This document shows, piece by piece, positions 47,931-58,927 of a DNA stretch of 58,927 nucleotides. How positions within the stretch are numbered: the stretch's first letter is position 1; the number at the start of each line of letters is the position of its first letter. The position numbers were made by a program, and so were the translations under genes. The notes beneath the pieces were generated by a model. The model was given only the letters and a program-made list of their open reading frames with translations. It ran no database searches and was not told the DNA's origin. The DNA is from Clostridia bacterium. GTDB lineage: Bacteria; Bacillota; Clostridia; Christensenellales; Borkfalkiaceae. Where the stretch lies: NCBI GenBank assembly GCA_017522945.1, contig JAFWXT010000018.1:1-58927 (forward strand), in the 5' to 3' direction.

Positions 47931-50900
47931 ATGACACGAAATTTAAGGACTGAAAAATTTGGCAGGGTTGAAAGAAAAACGTTCTCAAGAACGAGAGAGG
48001 TACAACCCATCCCTGATCTTATTGAGATTCAAAAAGATTCGTATGAAACTTTTATAAGAGAGGGAATTCAAGAAGTTTTTGAGGATTTTTCTCCTATTAC
48101 AGACTTCTCTGATCACTTTGAGCTTTACTTTTTAGATCATACTTTAGCAACTGAGCCAAAGTATAGCGAAAAGGAATGTCGCGATAGAGACGTTAACTAC
48201 GCAGTAAAGCTAAGCGTAAAAGTTCGTTTGGTAAACAAAGTTACCGGCGAAATCATGGACAAAGAAGTGTTCATGGGTGAATTGCCTAAAATGACCGAAA
48301 CGGGCTCGTTTATTATAAACGGTGCTGAAAGAGTTGTAGTATCACAACTTGTAAGAAGCCCAGGTGTTTATAATGGCGTAACGCTTGACCGTTCGGGTAA
48401 AAAATTGTTCGATACTACGGTTATTCCTAACCGCGGTGCTTGGCTTGAATACGAACAAGATTCGCAAAACGTATTGTGGGTTCACGTTGATAGAACGAGA
48501 AAACTTACCGCAACCGTATTATTACGTGCCTTAGGTTTCGGAACTGATACTCAACTTGCAGAACTTTTCGATAACAACGAAATGATCCTTGCTACTATGG
48601 AAAGGGATACTGCTAAGAGCGAAAACGAAGGTCTTTTTGAACTTTATAGAAGACTACGTCCTGGTGAAGTTCCAACAGACGAAGCAGTTAAACAACACCT
48701 TAAAAATCTATTCTTTGATTGCAAGAGATACGACCTTGCAAAAGTTGGTAGATATAAATACAACAAGCGCTTAAATATGGGCGTTCGTTTAGTTGGTTTA
48801 ACTTCTTATGAAGATATCGTTAACGAAGACGGCGAAGTTTTAGCTAGCAAGGGCGAAGTTATTTCTTACGAACAAGCAAAAGCTATTCAAAACAGCGGTA
48901 TTAACCAAGTTTACGTTTTAGCAAACGGCAAAAAACATAAAATCATAGCAAATAACACCGTTGACTTTGAGTCAGTAGTAGGTGTTTCTCCAAGACCGTT
49001 CGGTTTAATTGAAACGGTTTATTATCCTGTACTTAAATTCTCTAAAGAAGTTCGCGAATATGCTGACGCTCACGGTGTAGAAGAAACCGCTAACCACTTT
49101 ATGGATGAAATTAACGACCTTTACTACACTAAGGAAGTTTATACTCCAGAAGGTGTTGAAGAAAAGGCTGAAGATAGAAAGAACGCTGAAAAACGTAGGG
49201 TTGCAAGAAACCGTTTCGTTGAAGCTTGCCAAAGCTTCTATGAAATTTTAGAAGCAGGCGTTCCTGAAAAACTTACTTTAGAACAAAAGAAGGTTATCCG
49301 TCCTTTAATTGAAAAATTAAACCACAAGCACATTACAGTTGACGATATCGTTGCTACCGTATCAATCAATATTGACTTAGCAAGTGGTATCGGAACTGTT
49401 GATAATATCGACCACTTAGGTAACCGTCGTGTTCGTTCAGTTGGCGAATTATTACAAAATCAATTTAGAATCGGTATTACCAGACTTGAAAGGGTTATAA
49501 GAGAAAGAATGTCAACTCAAGACCCAAAAGAAATTACTCCTGAAGCGCTTATCAACGTTCGTCCTGTAAGTTCGGCTATTAAGGAATTCTTTGGCTCTTC
49601 ACAACTTTCTCAATTTATGGATCAAACTAACCCAATTGCAGAACTTACTCACAAGAGAAAACTTTCTGCGTTAGGTCCTGGCGGTCTTAACAGAGAACGC
49701 GCAACCTTTGAAGTTCGTGACGTACACTATACTCACTACGGAAGAATGTGTCCTATCGAAACGCCAGAAGGTCAAAACATCGGTCTTATCACTTCACTTT
49801 CTACTTTTGCAAAGGTTAACGAATATGGATTTATCGAATCACCATTTAGACGTGTTGATAGAGAAACCGGTATTGTTACCGATATAGTTGATTATTTAAC
49901 AGCAGACGAAGAAGACGCATTCACCGTTGCTCAAGCAAACGAACCTATCGGTGAAGACGGCCGTTTTGTAAACCACCGTGTATCTTGCCGTCGCCGTGAA
50001 GAAATAACAGAAGTTCCACGCGAAGAAATTGATTATATGGACGTTTCTCCAAAGCAATTAGTTTCTGTAGCAACAGCACTTATTCCGTTCCTTGAAAACG
50101 ACGATACCAACCGTGCGCTAATGGGCTCGAACATGCAACGTCAAGCAGTTCCACTATTAAAGCCTGAAAACGCTATCGTAGCAACCGGCGTTGAAGGTAA
50201 AATTGCTTACGATTCTGGCGTTATGGTTATCGCTAAACAAAGCGGTACTGTAGTTCGCGCAAGCGGTAACGAAATCGTTATTCAAGACGAATTTGGTGTA
50301 AACCACGAATATAAATTAAAGAAATTTGAAAGATCAAACCAAGGCACTTGTCTAAACCAAAGACCTCTCGTTTTTGCTGGCGAAAAGGTTGAAAAGGGTG
50401 ATATTCTTGCCGATGGTCCTGCAACTTCAAACGGTGAACTTTCACTTGGTAGAAACATCTTAATCGGTTTCATGACTTGGGAAGGTTATAACTACGAAGA
50501 TGCTATCCTACTTTCAGAAAAATTAGTTCAAAACGACGTATTTACTTCAATCCACATTGAAGAATACGACACTGAAGCAAGAGAAACAAAACTTGGCGCT
50601 GAAGAAATTACGAGAGATATTACTAACGTTGGTGAAGATGCTTTAAAAGACCTTGACGCTGACGGTATCGTAAGAATAGGTGCTGAAGTTTGCTCTGGCG
50701 ATATATTAGTAGGTAAGGTTACACCTAAGGGTGAAGCAGACCTTACTCCTGAAGAAAGATTATTACGCGCTATCTTTGGTGAAAAATCTAAAGACGCAAG
50801 AGATACTTCTTTACGCGTTCCACACGGTGAAGGCGGTATCGTAGTTGACGTTAAAGTATTTACCAGAGAAAATAAAGATGAACTTTCTCCTGGCGTTAAC

Positions 50901-51905
50901 AAGCTTGTAAGAGTAAGTATCGCTCAAAAGAGAAAGATTTCTGTCGGCGATAAGATGGCGGGTCGTCACGGTAACAAGGGTGTTATCTCAAGAATTTTAC
51001 CTGAAGCTGATATGCCTTTCCTTGCCGACGGTACTCCACTTCAAATAGTTCTTAACCCATTAGGCGTTCCTTCTCGTATGAACATCGGTCAAGTATTAGA
51101 AGTTCACTTAGGTCGCGTATGTAAAGAATTAGGTTGGAAGATTGCAACCCCAGTATTCGACGGCGCAAGCCAAGCCGACATTCAAGAATTATTAGAAGAA
51201 AACCATTTTGTAAACCCATACGGTGACGTTGACGGTAAAGCTCAATTATACGACGGAAGAACGGGTGAACCTTTTGAAAACCGTGTAACAGTTGGTCAAA
51301 TGTATATGATTAAGCTTCACCACTTAGTTGACGATAAGATTCACGCAAGATCTACCGGTCCTTACTCGTTAGTAACGCAACAACCTTTAGGTGGTAAGGC
51401 ACAATTCGGTGGTCAACGTTTCGGTGAAATGGAAGTTTGGGCGCTTGAAGCATACGGTGCAGCGCACATCTTACAAGAAATTTTAACCGTTAAGTCGGAC
51501 GACGTTGTTGGTAGAGTTAAAACTTACGAATCAATAGTAAAAGGCAACGATATTAGCGAACCTGGTATTCCTGAATCGTTCAAGGTATTATTAAAAGAAA
51601 TGCAATCACTTGCTCTTGACGTTAAAGTTCTTAACGAAAGCGGTGAAGAAGTTTCACTTAAGAGCCTTACTGATGACGACGCTGATATGCATCCTGTTCA
51701 TCGTGAAAGAGACAATTACGAAGAAGTTAAGATTGAAGACGTATTCACTAAGGAAGAACAACCTATTGAAGAAGCAGAAGAAGATTCAATCGCAAGCATC
51801 TTTGATGATATGGATCAATTTGACGATGACGACAAGTTCTCATTCAAATCAAGCGATTTATTTGACGATGATTTTGATGACGACGATTTCGACGATAACG
51901 ATTAA
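47931..51905 (+). CDS. rpoB: RNA polymerase beta subunit
   Basis: 1324 residues from ATG 47931, behind AAAAAGGAG; an in-frame ATG at 47877 would add 18 residues without a ribosome site. All conserved blocks are present. The rifampicin-pocket segment [11 protein letters not shown]...[11 protein letters not shown] (about 49601-49690) has wild-type Asp, His and Ser, so rifampicin sensitivity is expected. [20 protein letters not shown] and [25 protein letters not shown] (read in parts) lie at the C-terminal core. It ends in an Asp/Phe-rich acidic tail of about 35 residues. Forms the polymerase core with rpoC just downstream. Confidence 0.98.
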   Translation: MTRNLRTEKFGRVERKTFSRTREVQPIPDLIEIQKDSYETFIREGIQEVFEDFSPITDFSDHFELYFLDHTLATEPKYSEKECRDRDVNYAVKLSVKVRLVNKVTGEIMDKEVFMGELPKMTETGSFIINGAERVVVSQLVRSPGVYNGVTLDRSGKKLFDTTVIPNRGAWLEYEQDSQNVLWVHVDRTRKLTATVLLRALGFGTDTQLAELFDNNEMILATMERDTAKSENEGLFELYRRLRPGEVPTDEAVKQHLKNLFFDCKRYDLAKVGRYKYNKRLNMGVRLVGLTSYEDIVNEDGEVLASKGEVISYEQAKAIQNSGINQVYVLANGKKHKIIANNTVDFESVVGVSPRPFGLIETVYYPVLKFSKEVREYADAHGVEETANHFMDEINDLYYTKEVYTPEGVEEKAEDRKNAEKRRVARNRFVEACQSFYEILEAGVPEKLTLEQKKVIRPLIEKLNHKHITVDDIVATVSINIDLASGIGTVDNIDHLGNRRVRSVGELLQNQFRIGITRLERVIRERMSTQDPKEITPEALINVRPVSSAIKEFFGSSQLSQFMDQTNPIAELTHKRKLSALGPGGLNRERATFEVRDVHYTHYGRMCPIETPEGQNIGLITSLSTFAKVNEYGFIESPFRRVDRETGIVTDIVDYLTADEEDAFTVAQANEPIGEDGRFVNHRVSCRRREEITEVPREEIDYMDVSPKQLVSVATALIPFLENDDTNRALMGSNMQRQAVPLLKPENAIVATGVEGKIAYDSGVMVIAKQSGTVVRASGNEIVIQDEFGVNHEYKLKKFERSNQGTCLNQRPLVFAGEKVEKGDILADGPATSNGELSLGRNILIGFMTWEGYNYEDAILLSEKLVQNDVFTSIHIEEYDTEARETKLGAEEITRDITNVGEDALKDLDADGIVRIGAEVCSGDILVGKVTPKGEADLTPEERLLRAIFGEKSKDARDTSLRVPHGEGGIVVDVKVFTRENKDELSPGVNKLVRVSIAQKRKISVGDKMAGRHGNKGVISRILPEADMPFLADGTPLQIVLNPLGVPSRMNIGQVLEVHLGRVCKELGWKIATPVFDGASQADIQELLEENHFVNPYGDVDGKAQLYDGRTGEPFENRVTVGQMYMIKLHHLVDDKIHARSTGPYSLVTQQPLGGKAQFGGQRFGEMEVWALEAYGAAHILQEILTVKSDDVVGRVKTYESIVKGNDISEPGIPESFKVLLKEMQSLALDVKVLNESGEEVSLKSLTDDDADMHPVHRERDNYEEVKIEDVFTKEEQPIEEAEEDSIASIFDDMDQFDDDDKFSFKSSDLFDDDFDDDDFDDND

Positions 51906-51924
51906 TTTTTAGGGAGGTATTAAA

Positions 51925-54900
51925 ATGTTTGAACTTAACAATTTCGATTCAATACAAATAGGTATTGCGTCTCCCGAAAAAATAAGAGAGTGGTCTTACG
52001 GGGAAGTTACTAAGCCCGAAACTATTAACTATAGAACTCAAAAACCCGAAAAAGACGGCTTATTCTGTGAAAAGATTTTCGGACCTACAAAAGACTGGGA
52101 ATGTCACTGTGGTAAATATAAGAGAATCAGATATAAAGGCATCGTTTGTGATAAATGTGGCGTAGAAGTTACGAAAGCAAAGGTGCGTCGTGAAAGAATG
52201 GGGCATATTGAACTTGCCGCTCCAGTTTCACATATTTGGTATTTTAAAGGTGTACCTTCAAGAATAGGTCTTATGCTTGACATGAGCCCTAAAGCTTTAG
52301 AACAAGTACTATATTTTGCTTGTTATATCGTTCTTGATCCAGGTTCAACCACTCTTGCATATAAACAAGTTCTTCACGAAAAAGAATATAGAGAAGCTAT
52401 CGACCAATTTGGCGAAGATTCATTTAAGGTTGGTATGGGCGCAGAAGCAATTAAAGAATTGCTAATGGCTATCGACCTTGAAAAGGAAAGTGCAGAAGTA
52501 AAGAGCATTATCGAAAACACACCAAGCGGACAAAAGCGTGTTAAAGCGGTTAAGAGAATTGAAATTATTGAAGCATTCCGTAAGAGTGGCAACCGCCCTG
52601 AATGGATGGTTTTAGACGTTCTTCCCGTTATTCCACCCGAACTTCGTCCTATGGTACCGTTAGATGGCGGTAGATATGCTACTTCTGACCTTAACGACCT
52701 ATATAGAAAGGTTATTAACCGTAACAACCGTTTGAAAAAATTAATGGAATTAGGTACTCCTGATATCATTATTAGAAACGAAAAGAGAATGCTTCAAGAA
52801 GCTGTTGACGCTCTTATCGATAACGGTAGAAGAGGTAAAGCCGTAAGTGGTCCTGGTAACAGAGATTTAAAATCTTTATCAGGCATGTTACGTGGTAAAC
52901 AAGGTCGTTTCCGTCAAAACCTACTTGGTAAACGTGTTGACTATTCTGGTCGTTCGGTTATCGTAGTTGGTCCTGAATTAAAAATTTATCAATGTGGTTT
53001 ACCAAAAGAAATGGCTATTGAATTATTCAAGCCTTTCGTAATGAAAAAACTTGTTGAATCAGGTAAGAGCCACAATATTAAGAGCGCAAAGAGAACGGTA
53101 GAAAGAATGAATCCTATCGTTTGGGATATCTTAGAAGAAGTTATTAAGGATCACCCAGTTATGCTTAACCGTGCTCCAACACTTCACAGATTATCAATAC
53201 AAGCGTTCGAACCCGTTTTAATCGACGGTAGAGCAATTAAGCTTCATCCACTTGTTTGTGGCGCGTTCAACGCCGACTTCGACGGCGACCAAATGGCAGT
53301 ACACGTACCACTATCAATTGAAGCACAAGCAGAAGCAAGATTTTTAATGCTTTCTTCAAACAATATCTTAAAGCTTTCAGATGGTAAGCCAGTTATGTCA
53401 CCTTCTCAAGACATGGTATTAGGTTGTTACTATCTAACTATCGTTCGTAGAGAAGACGGCAAACGTTATCGCGACAGATTAAAAGACGAAAACGGTAATT
53501 TAGTTAACGAAAGTCTTGACTGCGCTACTTACGACGATAGATACGTTCCAGATGAAAACGGTGACCTTTACAAAGCAGGTATTTATTCGTGTGAAGAAGA
53601 AGCTTTAATGGCTTATCAAACCAAAACAATCTCTTTACAAGATGAAATTTACGTAAGAAGAACTGTAAAAGATACTCCTTACGGTGAAGTTACCGGTATA
53701 ATTAAAACTACCGTGGGTAAACTAATCTTTAACGGAATTATTCCACAAGATTTAGGATTTACCAAGAGAGAATGTGCTAAAGATTATGTTAAACTTGAAA
53801 TCGACGGCTTAGTTGGTAAAGGTCAACTTAAGAAAATCGTTGATGCTTGTTTTAGAATTAAAGGTTCAGTTTGCGCTGCAAATACCTTAGATAATATTAA
53901 AAACTTAGGTTACAGATATTCAACCGTTGGTTCTATCACTACTAGTGCGTTTGACATGCACGTTCCTGAAACTAAGAAAGATTACGTTTCAGCTGCTGAA
54001 GAAGAAGTAATCGCTATTGAAAACCTATACAAAAAAGGTTTCATTACCGATAACGAAAGATACAACGAAGTAGTTAAGGTATGGCAAGGCGTTACTAAAA
54101 ACGTTGAAGGACTATTAAAGCAAAAACTTGAAAAGTTTAACCCAATTTGGATGATGGCGGACTCTGGTGCGCGTGGTTCTATCGACCAAATTAAGCAACT
54201 TGCCGGTATGCGTGGTCTTATGACTAACCCTAACGGTAAAATTATTGAAATACCGGTTAAATCTTCATTCCGTGAAGGTTTAACAGTACTTGAATACTTT
54301 ATTTCATCACACGGTGGTCGTAAAGGTCTTGCCGATACAGCGTTAAAAACAGCCGACTCTGGTTACTTAACTCGTCGTTTGGTTGACGTTGCTCACCACG
54401 TTATCGTTCGTGATGAAGACTGTTTTGCTACTCTTGGTGAAAAACCAAAGGGAATGGTAGTTTCTGCTATTCGTGACTACAAGGGTGGTATTATTGAAAA
54501 ACTTGAAGATAGAATTATCGGTAGATATACTATTGATGCCGTTTGCGATAGCGAAGGTAACGAAATTATTCCTGCCGATAGTATGATTACCGAAGAACAG
54601 GCAAAAGCGGTAGTTAAAGCAGGTATTGAATCAGTTCTTATTAGAAGCGTATTTACTTGTCGTGCTAAAAACGGCGTTTGTGCAAAATGTTACGGTAAGA
54701 ACATGAGTACTAACAACCAAGTAGTTAATGCCGGTGAGTCAGTAGGTATTATCGCTGCTCAATCAATCGGTGAACCTGGTACTCAGCTTACAATGAGAAC
54801 ATTCCACACCGGTGGTATTGCGTCAACGGGCGACATCACTCAAGGTCTTCCAAGAGTTGAAGAACTATTTGAAGCAAGAAAACCAAAGGGTCAAGCTATC

Positions 54901-55599
54901 GTATGTGAAGTTTCAGGTGTTGTATCTATTGAAGAACACGATAACTTACGTCACGTAATTGTAAAAGCCGACGATGATACTGTTAAAGATTACGCTATTC
55001 CATTCAGTGCGGAACTTCGCGTTAAAGACGGAGAACGCATCGAAGTTGGTAAGGTATTAACAGGTGGTTCGGTTTACCCACAAGATATTTTAAAAACAAG
55101 CGGTCCAAACCCTGTTCAAGACTATATTTTACGTGAAGTACAATCAGTTTACCGCTCACAAGGCGTTGATATTAACGATAAACACGTTGAAGTTATCGTT
55201 CGTCAAATGCTTCGTAAGGTTAGAATTGAAAACTGTGGTGATACCGATTTATTACCTGGCGAATACGTTGATATCTTCCGTTTTGAAGAAGAAAACAAAA
55301 AAGTTCTTGAAAACGGTGGAAAACCAGCAACCGCTAAGAGAGTATTATTAGGTATTACTAAAGCAGCTCTTGCAACAGAAAGTTTCTTATCTGCAGCATC
55401 ATTCCAAGAAACTGCAAAGGTTTTAACCGAAGCTGCAATCAAGAATAAAGTTGACCCATTAGTGGGCTTAAAAGAAAACGTTATTATCGGTAAGCTTATC
55501 CCTGCTGGTACAGGTGTAAGAGATTATAAGAGCCTAAATCCACAACTAATTGCTCAAAATGAGCCTGAAGTTGTAGAAGTAGAGGATGATGACGAGTAA
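51925..55599 (+). CDS. rpoC: RNA polymerase beta-prime subunit
   Basis: 1224 residues. N-terminal zinc site [20 protein letters not shown] (about 52092-52160), bridge and lid regions, and the catalytic Mg triad NADFDGDQ (53269-53292). Second zinc site [14 protein letters not shown] near 54655-54700. [14 protein letters not shown] forms the trigger-loop region. Ribosome site GGGAGGT; 19 bp after rpoB. Confidence 0.98.
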   Translation: MFELNNFDSIQIGIASPEKIREWSYGEVTKPETINYRTQKPEKDGLFCEKIFGPTKDWECHCGKYKRIRYKGIVCDKCGVEVTKAKVRRERMGHIELAAPVSHIWYFKGVPSRIGLMLDMSPKALEQVLYFACYIVLDPGSTTLAYKQVLHEKEYREAIDQFGEDSFKVGMGAEAIKELLMAIDLEKESAEVKSIIENTPSGQKRVKAVKRIEIIEAFRKSGNRPEWMVLDVLPVIPPELRPMVPLDGGRYATSDLNDLYRKVINRNNRLKKLMELGTPDIIIRNEKRMLQEAVDALIDNGRRGKAVSGPGNRDLKSLSGMLRGKQGRFRQNLLGKRVDYSGRSVIVVGPELKIYQCGLPKEMAIELFKPFVMKKLVESGKSHNIKSAKRTVERMNPIVWDILEEVIKDHPVMLNRAPTLHRLSIQAFEPVLIDGRAIKLHPLVCGAFNADFDGDQMAVHVPLSIEAQAEARFLMLSSNNILKLSDGKPVMSPSQDMVLGCYYLTIVRREDGKRYRDRLKDENGNLVNESLDCATYDDRYVPDENGDLYKAGIYSCEEEALMAYQTKTISLQDEIYVRRTVKDTPYGEVTGIIKTTVGKLIFNGIIPQDLGFTKRECAKDYVKLEIDGLVGKGQLKKIVDACFRIKGSVCAANTLDNIKNLGYRYSTVGSITTSAFDMHVPETKKDYVSAAEEEVIAIENLYKKGFITDNERYNEVVKVWQGVTKNVEGLLKQKLEKFNPIWMMADSGARGSIDQIKQLAGMRGLMTNPNGKIIEIPVKSSFREGLTVLEYFISSHGGRKGLADTALKTADSGYLTRRLVDVAHHVIVRDEDCFATLGEKPKGMVVSAIRDYKGGIIEKLEDRIIGRYTIDAVCDSEGNEIIPADSMITEEQAKAVVKAGIESVLIRSVFTCRAKNGVCAKCYGKNMSTNNQVVNAGESVGIIAAQSIGEPGTQLTMRTFHTGGIASTGDITQGLPRVEELFEARKPKGQAIVCEVSGVVSIEEHDNLRHVIVKADDDTVKDYAIPFSAELRVKDGERIEVGKVLTGGSVYPQDILKTSGPNPVQDYILREVQSVYRSQGVDINDKHVEVIVRQMLRKVRIENCGDTDLLPGEYVDIFRFEEENKKVLENGGKPATAKRVLLGITKAALATESFLSAASFQETAKVLTEAAIKNKVDPLVGLKENVIIGKLIPAGTGVRDYKSLNPQLIAQNEPEVVEVEDDDE

Positions 55600-55625
55600 T
55601 TTTCTATAATAAGTCGATAAAATAT

Positions 55626-55654
55626 TTGACTTATATATAAAAAAATGTTAAAAT
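55626..55654 (+). promoter_or_regulatory. Promoter of the str operon (rpsL-rpsG-fusA)
   Basis: TTGACT (55626-55631), 17-bp spacer, TAAAAT (55649-55654). No terminator for rpoC is visible before it, so some read-through is likely. Confidence 0.75.
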
Positions 55655-55658
55655 TATT

Positions 55659-55688
55659 TAGTTGGCGGCGATAGAAAGTCGCCAACTA
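55659..55688 (+). promoter_or_regulatory. 5' hairpin of the rpsL leader
   Basis: TAGTTGGCG (55659-55667) pairs perfectly with CGCCAACTA (55680-55688), 12-nt loop, at or next to the predicted transcript start; an A-run rather than a T-run follows. It could stabilise the 5' end or be an r-protein site. Confidence 0.5.
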
Positions 55689-55780
55689 TAAAAAAATTGC
55701 TTCTTTAACACGTTTAGCGAATAAATCTTATTTGCTAACGGGTAAAAAAAGATATTCCGAATATTAAAAGGAGGTAAAAA

Positions 55781-56152
55781 ATGCCAACAATTAACCAGTT
55801 AATTAAACAAGGCAGAACAACGGCAGTTAAGAAAAGCAAATCACCTATCATGGATAGTTGTCCTCAAAGACGTGGTGTATGTCTTTCAGTTACTACCACT
55901 GCACCAAAGAAGCCTAACTCGGCTTTACGTAAGATTGCGAGAGTTCGTTTAACGAACAAGCAAGAAGGTACTGTTTATATCCCTGGCGAAGGTCACAACT
56001 TACAAGAACACAGCTCAGTTCTTATTCGTGGCGGCAGGGTAAGAGATTTACCTGGTGTAAGATATCACATTATTCGTGGTACTCTTGATACTGCAGGCGT
56101 TGCAAAGCGTAAACAATCACGTAGTAAATACGGCGCAAAACGTCCTAAATAA
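55781..56152 (+). CDS. rpsL: 30S ribosomal protein S12
   Basis: 123 residues: [31 protein letters not shown] (wild-type at the streptomycin-resistance Lys), [27 protein letters not shown]. Decoding-centre protein. Ribosome site AGGAGGTAA. Confidence 0.98.
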   Translation: MPTINQLIKQGRTTAVKKSKSPIMDSCPQRRGVCLSVTTTAPKKPNSALRKIARVRLTNKQEGTVYIPGEGHNLQEHSSVLIRGGRVRDLPGVRYHIIRGTLDTAGVAKRKQSRSKYGAKRPK

Positions 56153-56168
56153 TTATTTTTAATTAACC

Positions 56169-56274
56169 CCTACTTATTCGGAAAATATCTTTACAGCCCG
56201 ATAAAAGTAGGCAGTATGCCGTAAGGCAGAAGGTTCGCATTAAATTGCGATAGCTGTACTAAAGGGCAAAGCCC
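56169..56274 (+). promoter_or_regulatory. Structured rpsL-rpsG intergenic RNA, candidate S7 site
   Basis: CCTACTT (56169-56175) with AAGTAGG (56205-56211), extended by TCGG/CCGA. Next to it AGTA (56213-56216) with TACT (56257-56260) encloses two hairpins: TGCC-GTAA-GGCA (56217-56228, GNRA tetraloop) and TCGCA/TGCGA (56235-56250). A last GGGC/GCCC hairpin sits before the ribosome site. In E. coli S7 represses translation by binding the rpsL-rpsG spacer; this multibranched RNA is a candidate for the same. Confidence 0.5.
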
Positions 56275-56299
56275 TAACAAATTAAAGGAGGAATCAAAT

Positions 56300-56770
56300 A
56301 TGCCAAGAAGAGGAGGCGTCCCAAAAAGAGACGTATTACCCGATCCAATCTACGGAAGCAAGGTTGTAACTAAGCTTATCAACCAAATCATGTTAGATGG
56401 TAAAAAGGGTACGGCGCAAAGTATTGTATACGAAGCGTTCGATATTATGAAAGAAAAACTTGGTCAAGAACCAATGGATATCTTTAACCAAGCACTTGAA
56501 AACGTTAAGCCTTTATTAGAAGTAAAAGCAAGACGTGTAGGTGGTTCTAACTACCAAGTTCCAATTGAAATCAGACCTGATAGAAGACAAACACTTGCAA
56601 TTCGTTGGATTGTTCTTTACGCAAGAAATAGAAACGACAGAGATATGTCTGCAAGACTTGCAAACGAACTTATCGATGCATTTAACGGCGTTGGTGGTGC
56701 AGTTAAGAAGAAAGACGACGTTCATAGAATGGCGGAAGCAAACAAAGCGTTTGCACACTTCCGTTGGTAA
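56300..56770 (+). CDS. rpsG: 30S ribosomal protein S7
   Basis: 156 residues: [56 protein letters not shown] (read in parts), ending [11 protein letters not shown]. Nucleates the 30S head. Ribosome site AAAGGAGG. Confidence 0.98.
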   Translation: MPRRGGVPKRDVLPDPIYGSKVVTKLINQIMLDGKKGTAQSIVYEAFDIMKEKLGQEPMDIFNQALENVKPLLEVKARRVGGSNYQVPIEIRPDRRQTLAIRWIVLYARNRNDRDMSARLANELIDAFNGVGGAVKKKDDVHRMAEANKAFAHFRW

Positions 56771-56782
56771 TAGGAGTTTAAT

Positions 56783-58855
56783 ATGCCAAGAGAATTTGAC
56801 CTATTAAATACTCGAAATATTGGTATTATGGCGCATATCGACGCCGGTAAGACCACTACTACTGAAAGAATTCTTTTCTACACTGGTAAAACTCACAAAT
56901 TAGGTGAAACTCACGATGGTTCTGCTACTATGGACTTCATGGTACAAGAACAAGAAAGAGGTATTACTATTGCTAGTGCATGTACTACTTGTGAATGGAG
57001 AGGTAATCGTATTAACGTTATCGATACTCCAGGCCACGTTGACTTTACAGTTGAAGTTGAAAGATCACTTCGCGTATTAGACGGTGCTGTTGCTACTTTC
57101 TGTGCGAAGGGTGGTGTTGAACCACAAAGTGAAACTGTATGGCGTCAAGCTGACAAGTATCATGTTCCACGTATTGCTTATATCAATAAAATGGATATCA
57201 ACGGTGCTAACTTCTTTGGTGCTGTTGAAATGATGAAGGAAAGATTACACACTAATCCACTTCCACTTGTTTTACCTATCGGTAAGGAAGATGATTTTAA
57301 GGGTATAATCGACCTTGTTAAATTCAATGCAATTATCTATAAAGACGATTTAGGTAAAGACATTGACGTAATCGACGTTCCTGCAGAATTTTTAGAAGAT
57401 GCTGAACTTTACAGATCACAACTTTTAGACGTTGCTGCTGAACAAGATGACGAAGTAATGATGAAATATCTTGACGGCGAAGAACTTACCGTTGATGAAA
57501 TTAAGTCAAGTATTCGTAAAGCAACTTTAGCAATGAAAGTTACACCTGTATTATGCGGTTCAAGTTACCGTAACAAAGGTGTTCAACACTTACTTGATGC
57601 TATCGTTGATTATCTTCCAAGCCCACTAGACGTTGCAAACGTTGTTGGCGTTAACAGAAAGGGTGATGAAGAAATTAGAAAAACTTCAGACAACGAACCA
57701 TTTGCTGGTCTTGCATTCAAGATTGTTGCCGATCCATACGGAAAGTTAGCATTCTTTAGATGTTATTCTGGTAAATTAGTTTCTGGTTCTTACGTATATA
57801 ACAGTACTAAGGGCAAGAAAGAAAGAGTTGGTCGTTTAGTACGTATGCACGCTAACCACCGTGAAGAAGTTGATGAAATTTATGCAGGTGATATTTGTGC
57901 TATCGTAGGTTTAAAAGATACTACTACAGGTGATACTCTTTGTACAGAAGCTGCACCTATTATCCTTGAACAAATGGAATTCCCTGAACCAGTTATTAGG
58001 GTAGCTATTGAACCAAAGACTAAAGCTGGTCAAGAAAAGATGACTTTAGCTTTAATCAAATTAGCTGAAGAAGATCCAACGTTCAAAACTTATACGGATA
58101 AAGAAACCGGTCAAACAATTATTGCCGGCATGGGCGAACTTCACCTTGAAATTATCGTTGACAGACTTCTTCGTGAATTTAAGGTTGAAGCAACTGTTGG
58201 TAAACCACAAGTTGCTTACAGAGAAACATTCCGTAAGGCTGTTGAAGCTGAAGGTATGTATAAGCGTCAATCAGGTGGTAAAGGTCAATACGGACATTGT
58301 AAAGTTAGACTTGAACCTCTTGAACCAGGTAGCGGATTCCAATTCGAAGACGTTACTGTTGGCGGTAGCATTCCTAAGGAATATATCGATCCTGTTAGAC
58401 GTGGTATTGAAGAAGCTGCAAAGAACGGTATCGTTGCAGGTTATGAAGTTGTTGACTTTAAAGCAACCGTTTACGACGGTAGTTTCCACGAAGTTGACTC
58501 ATCTGAAATCGCCTTCAAGATCGCAGGTTCTATGGCATTTAAAGACGGTGCTTCTAAGGCTAACCCAGTTATCCTTGAACCCGTTATGAAGGTTGAAGTT
58601 GTTCTTCCTGAAGATTACTTCGGTGACGTTATGGGTAACGTAACTTCTCGTCGTGGTAACATCACAGGAACTGACGATAGAAACGGTTCAAAGATCATCA
58701 ATGCGGACATTCCACTATCTGAAATGTTCGGTTATGCAACCGACCTTCGTTCAAGAACTCAAGGTAGAGGTAACTATACTATGCAGTTCTCACACTATGC
58801 TCAAGTTCCAAAGAGTATAGCTGAAAAAATTGTTGGCAACAACAAAAACGACTAA
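56783..58855 (+). CDS. fusA: Elongation factor G
   Basis: 690 residues. G1 [16 protein letters not shown]2 region RGITIASA, G3 DTPGHVDF, G4 NKMD. Domain IV carries [14 protein letters not shown] and [19 protein letters not shown]-driven translocation factor. Only a single fusA is seen here. Ribosome site TAGGAG; 12 bp after rpsG. The last 72 bases after the stop are A-rich with a weak AACGC/GCGTT hairpin; the next gene (usually tuf) is outside. Confidence 0.98.
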   Translation: MPREFDLLNTRNIGIMAHIDAGKTTTTERILFYTGKTHKLGETHDGSATMDFMVQEQERGITIASACTTCEWRGNRINVIDTPGHVDFTVEVERSLRVLDGAVATFCAKGGVEPQSETVWRQADKYHVPRIAYINKMDINGANFFGAVEMMKERLHTNPLPLVLPIGKEDDFKGIIDLVKFNAIIYKDDLGKDIDVIDVPAEFLEDAELYRSQLLDVAAEQDDEVMMKYLDGEELTVDEIKSSIRKATLAMKVTPVLCGSSYRNKGVQHLLDAIVDYLPSPLDVANVVGVNRKGDEEIRKTSDNEPFAGLAFKIVADPYGKLAFFRCYSGKLVSGSYVYNSTKGKKERVGRLVRMHANHREEVDEIYAGDICAIVGLKDTTTGDTLCTEAAPIILEQMEFPEPVIRVAIEPKTKAGQEKMTLALIKLAEEDPTFKTYTDKETGQTIIAGMGELHLEIIVDRLLREFKVEATVGKPQVAYRETFRKAVEAEGMYKRQSGGKGQYGHCKVRLEPLEPGSGFQFEDVTVGGSIPKEYIDPVRRGIEEAAKNGIVAGYEVVDFKATVYDGSFHEVDSSEIAFKIAGSMAFKDGASKANPVILEPVMKVEVVLPEDYFGDVMGNVTSRRGNITGTDDRNGSKIINADIPLSEMFGYATDLRSRTQGRGNYTMQFSHYAQVPKSIAEKIVGNNKND

Positions 58856-58927
58856 TTAAGTCGAATAAAATTAGAACTAACGCAAAATTAAAGCGTTAAA
58901 AAAATAAAAAAAATAAAAAAATATTAA

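Noticed and set aside
1..58927. CRISPR array, tRNA or rRNA genes
   Set aside because: No regularly spaced short direct repeats, no cloverleaf with a CCA-type end and no rRNA sequence were seen on either strand.

Overview
The window is an AT-rich stretch of a low-GC Gram-positive chromosome, most likely an uncultured anaerobic Clostridia-type Bacillota. Pointers to this are: (i) gene order of the S10-spc-alpha, rpoBC, str and rpsF-ssb-rpsR clusters; (ii) ribosome sites of the AGGAGG type; (iii) zinc-ribbon forms of S14, S4, S18, L24 and L36; (iv) an L17 with the long central insert seen in Lachnospiraceae-like Clostridia; (v) sigma-A promoters with nearly invariant 17-bp spacers; (vi) a radical-SAM (anaerobic) activase. 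TGA is used as a stop (ATGA overlaps in the ABC/TetR operon), so the genetic code is standard. No tRNA, rRNA, transposase or CRISPR array was seen.

Layout. 1-5787: the C-terminal part of a giant, helical, tandem-repeat protein (100-residue / 300-bp period), interrupted at base ~520 by a one-base frameshift. 5830-7290: rpsF-ssb-rpsR with promoter, leader hairpin and terminator. 7327-14840: single genes and small operons with their own promoters: a small P-loop protein, a cytidylate-kinase-like protein, a lipoprotein, an Ala/Pro/Glu-rich protein, a radical-SAM activase, a NYN/LOTUS protein and an acetyltransferase. 14845-20976, minus strand: a eukaryote-type glycogen branching enzyme, a LytTR regulator paired with a LiaF-like membrane protein, a MinD-like protein with a degraded P-loop, and argS. 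21055-23790, plus: ychF and a MATE transporter. 23849-25942, minus: a TetR-ABC operon with a perfect operator palindrome. 26293-42187: a 31-gene ribosomal superoperon (rpsJ to rplQ, including secY, adk, map, infA, rpmJ, rpoA) behind a structured leader with an intrinsic terminator. 42280-45275: a zinc-ribbon/TIR/membrane protein behind an elaborate structured leader. 45328-47624, minus: ispDF fusion, a membrane protein, rqcP. 47715-58855: rpoB-rpoC, then rpsL-rpsG-fusA.

The most interesting items are: (1) the TIR gene, whose predicted transcript begins exactly at the base of a nested ~110-nt RNA structure and must pass an intrinsic terminator before the gene; (2) a dispersed family of small intergenic hairpins sharing a CTATAACGCGATTAA-like loop with arms that change together, two of which serve as terminators; (3) the frameshifted repeat protein with duplicated hydrophobic cassettes and two EF-hand loops; (4) structured r-protein leaders before rpsJ and rpsG. 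Everything here is read by eye from sequence; RNA structures are hand-drawn pairings and no database or folding program was run.
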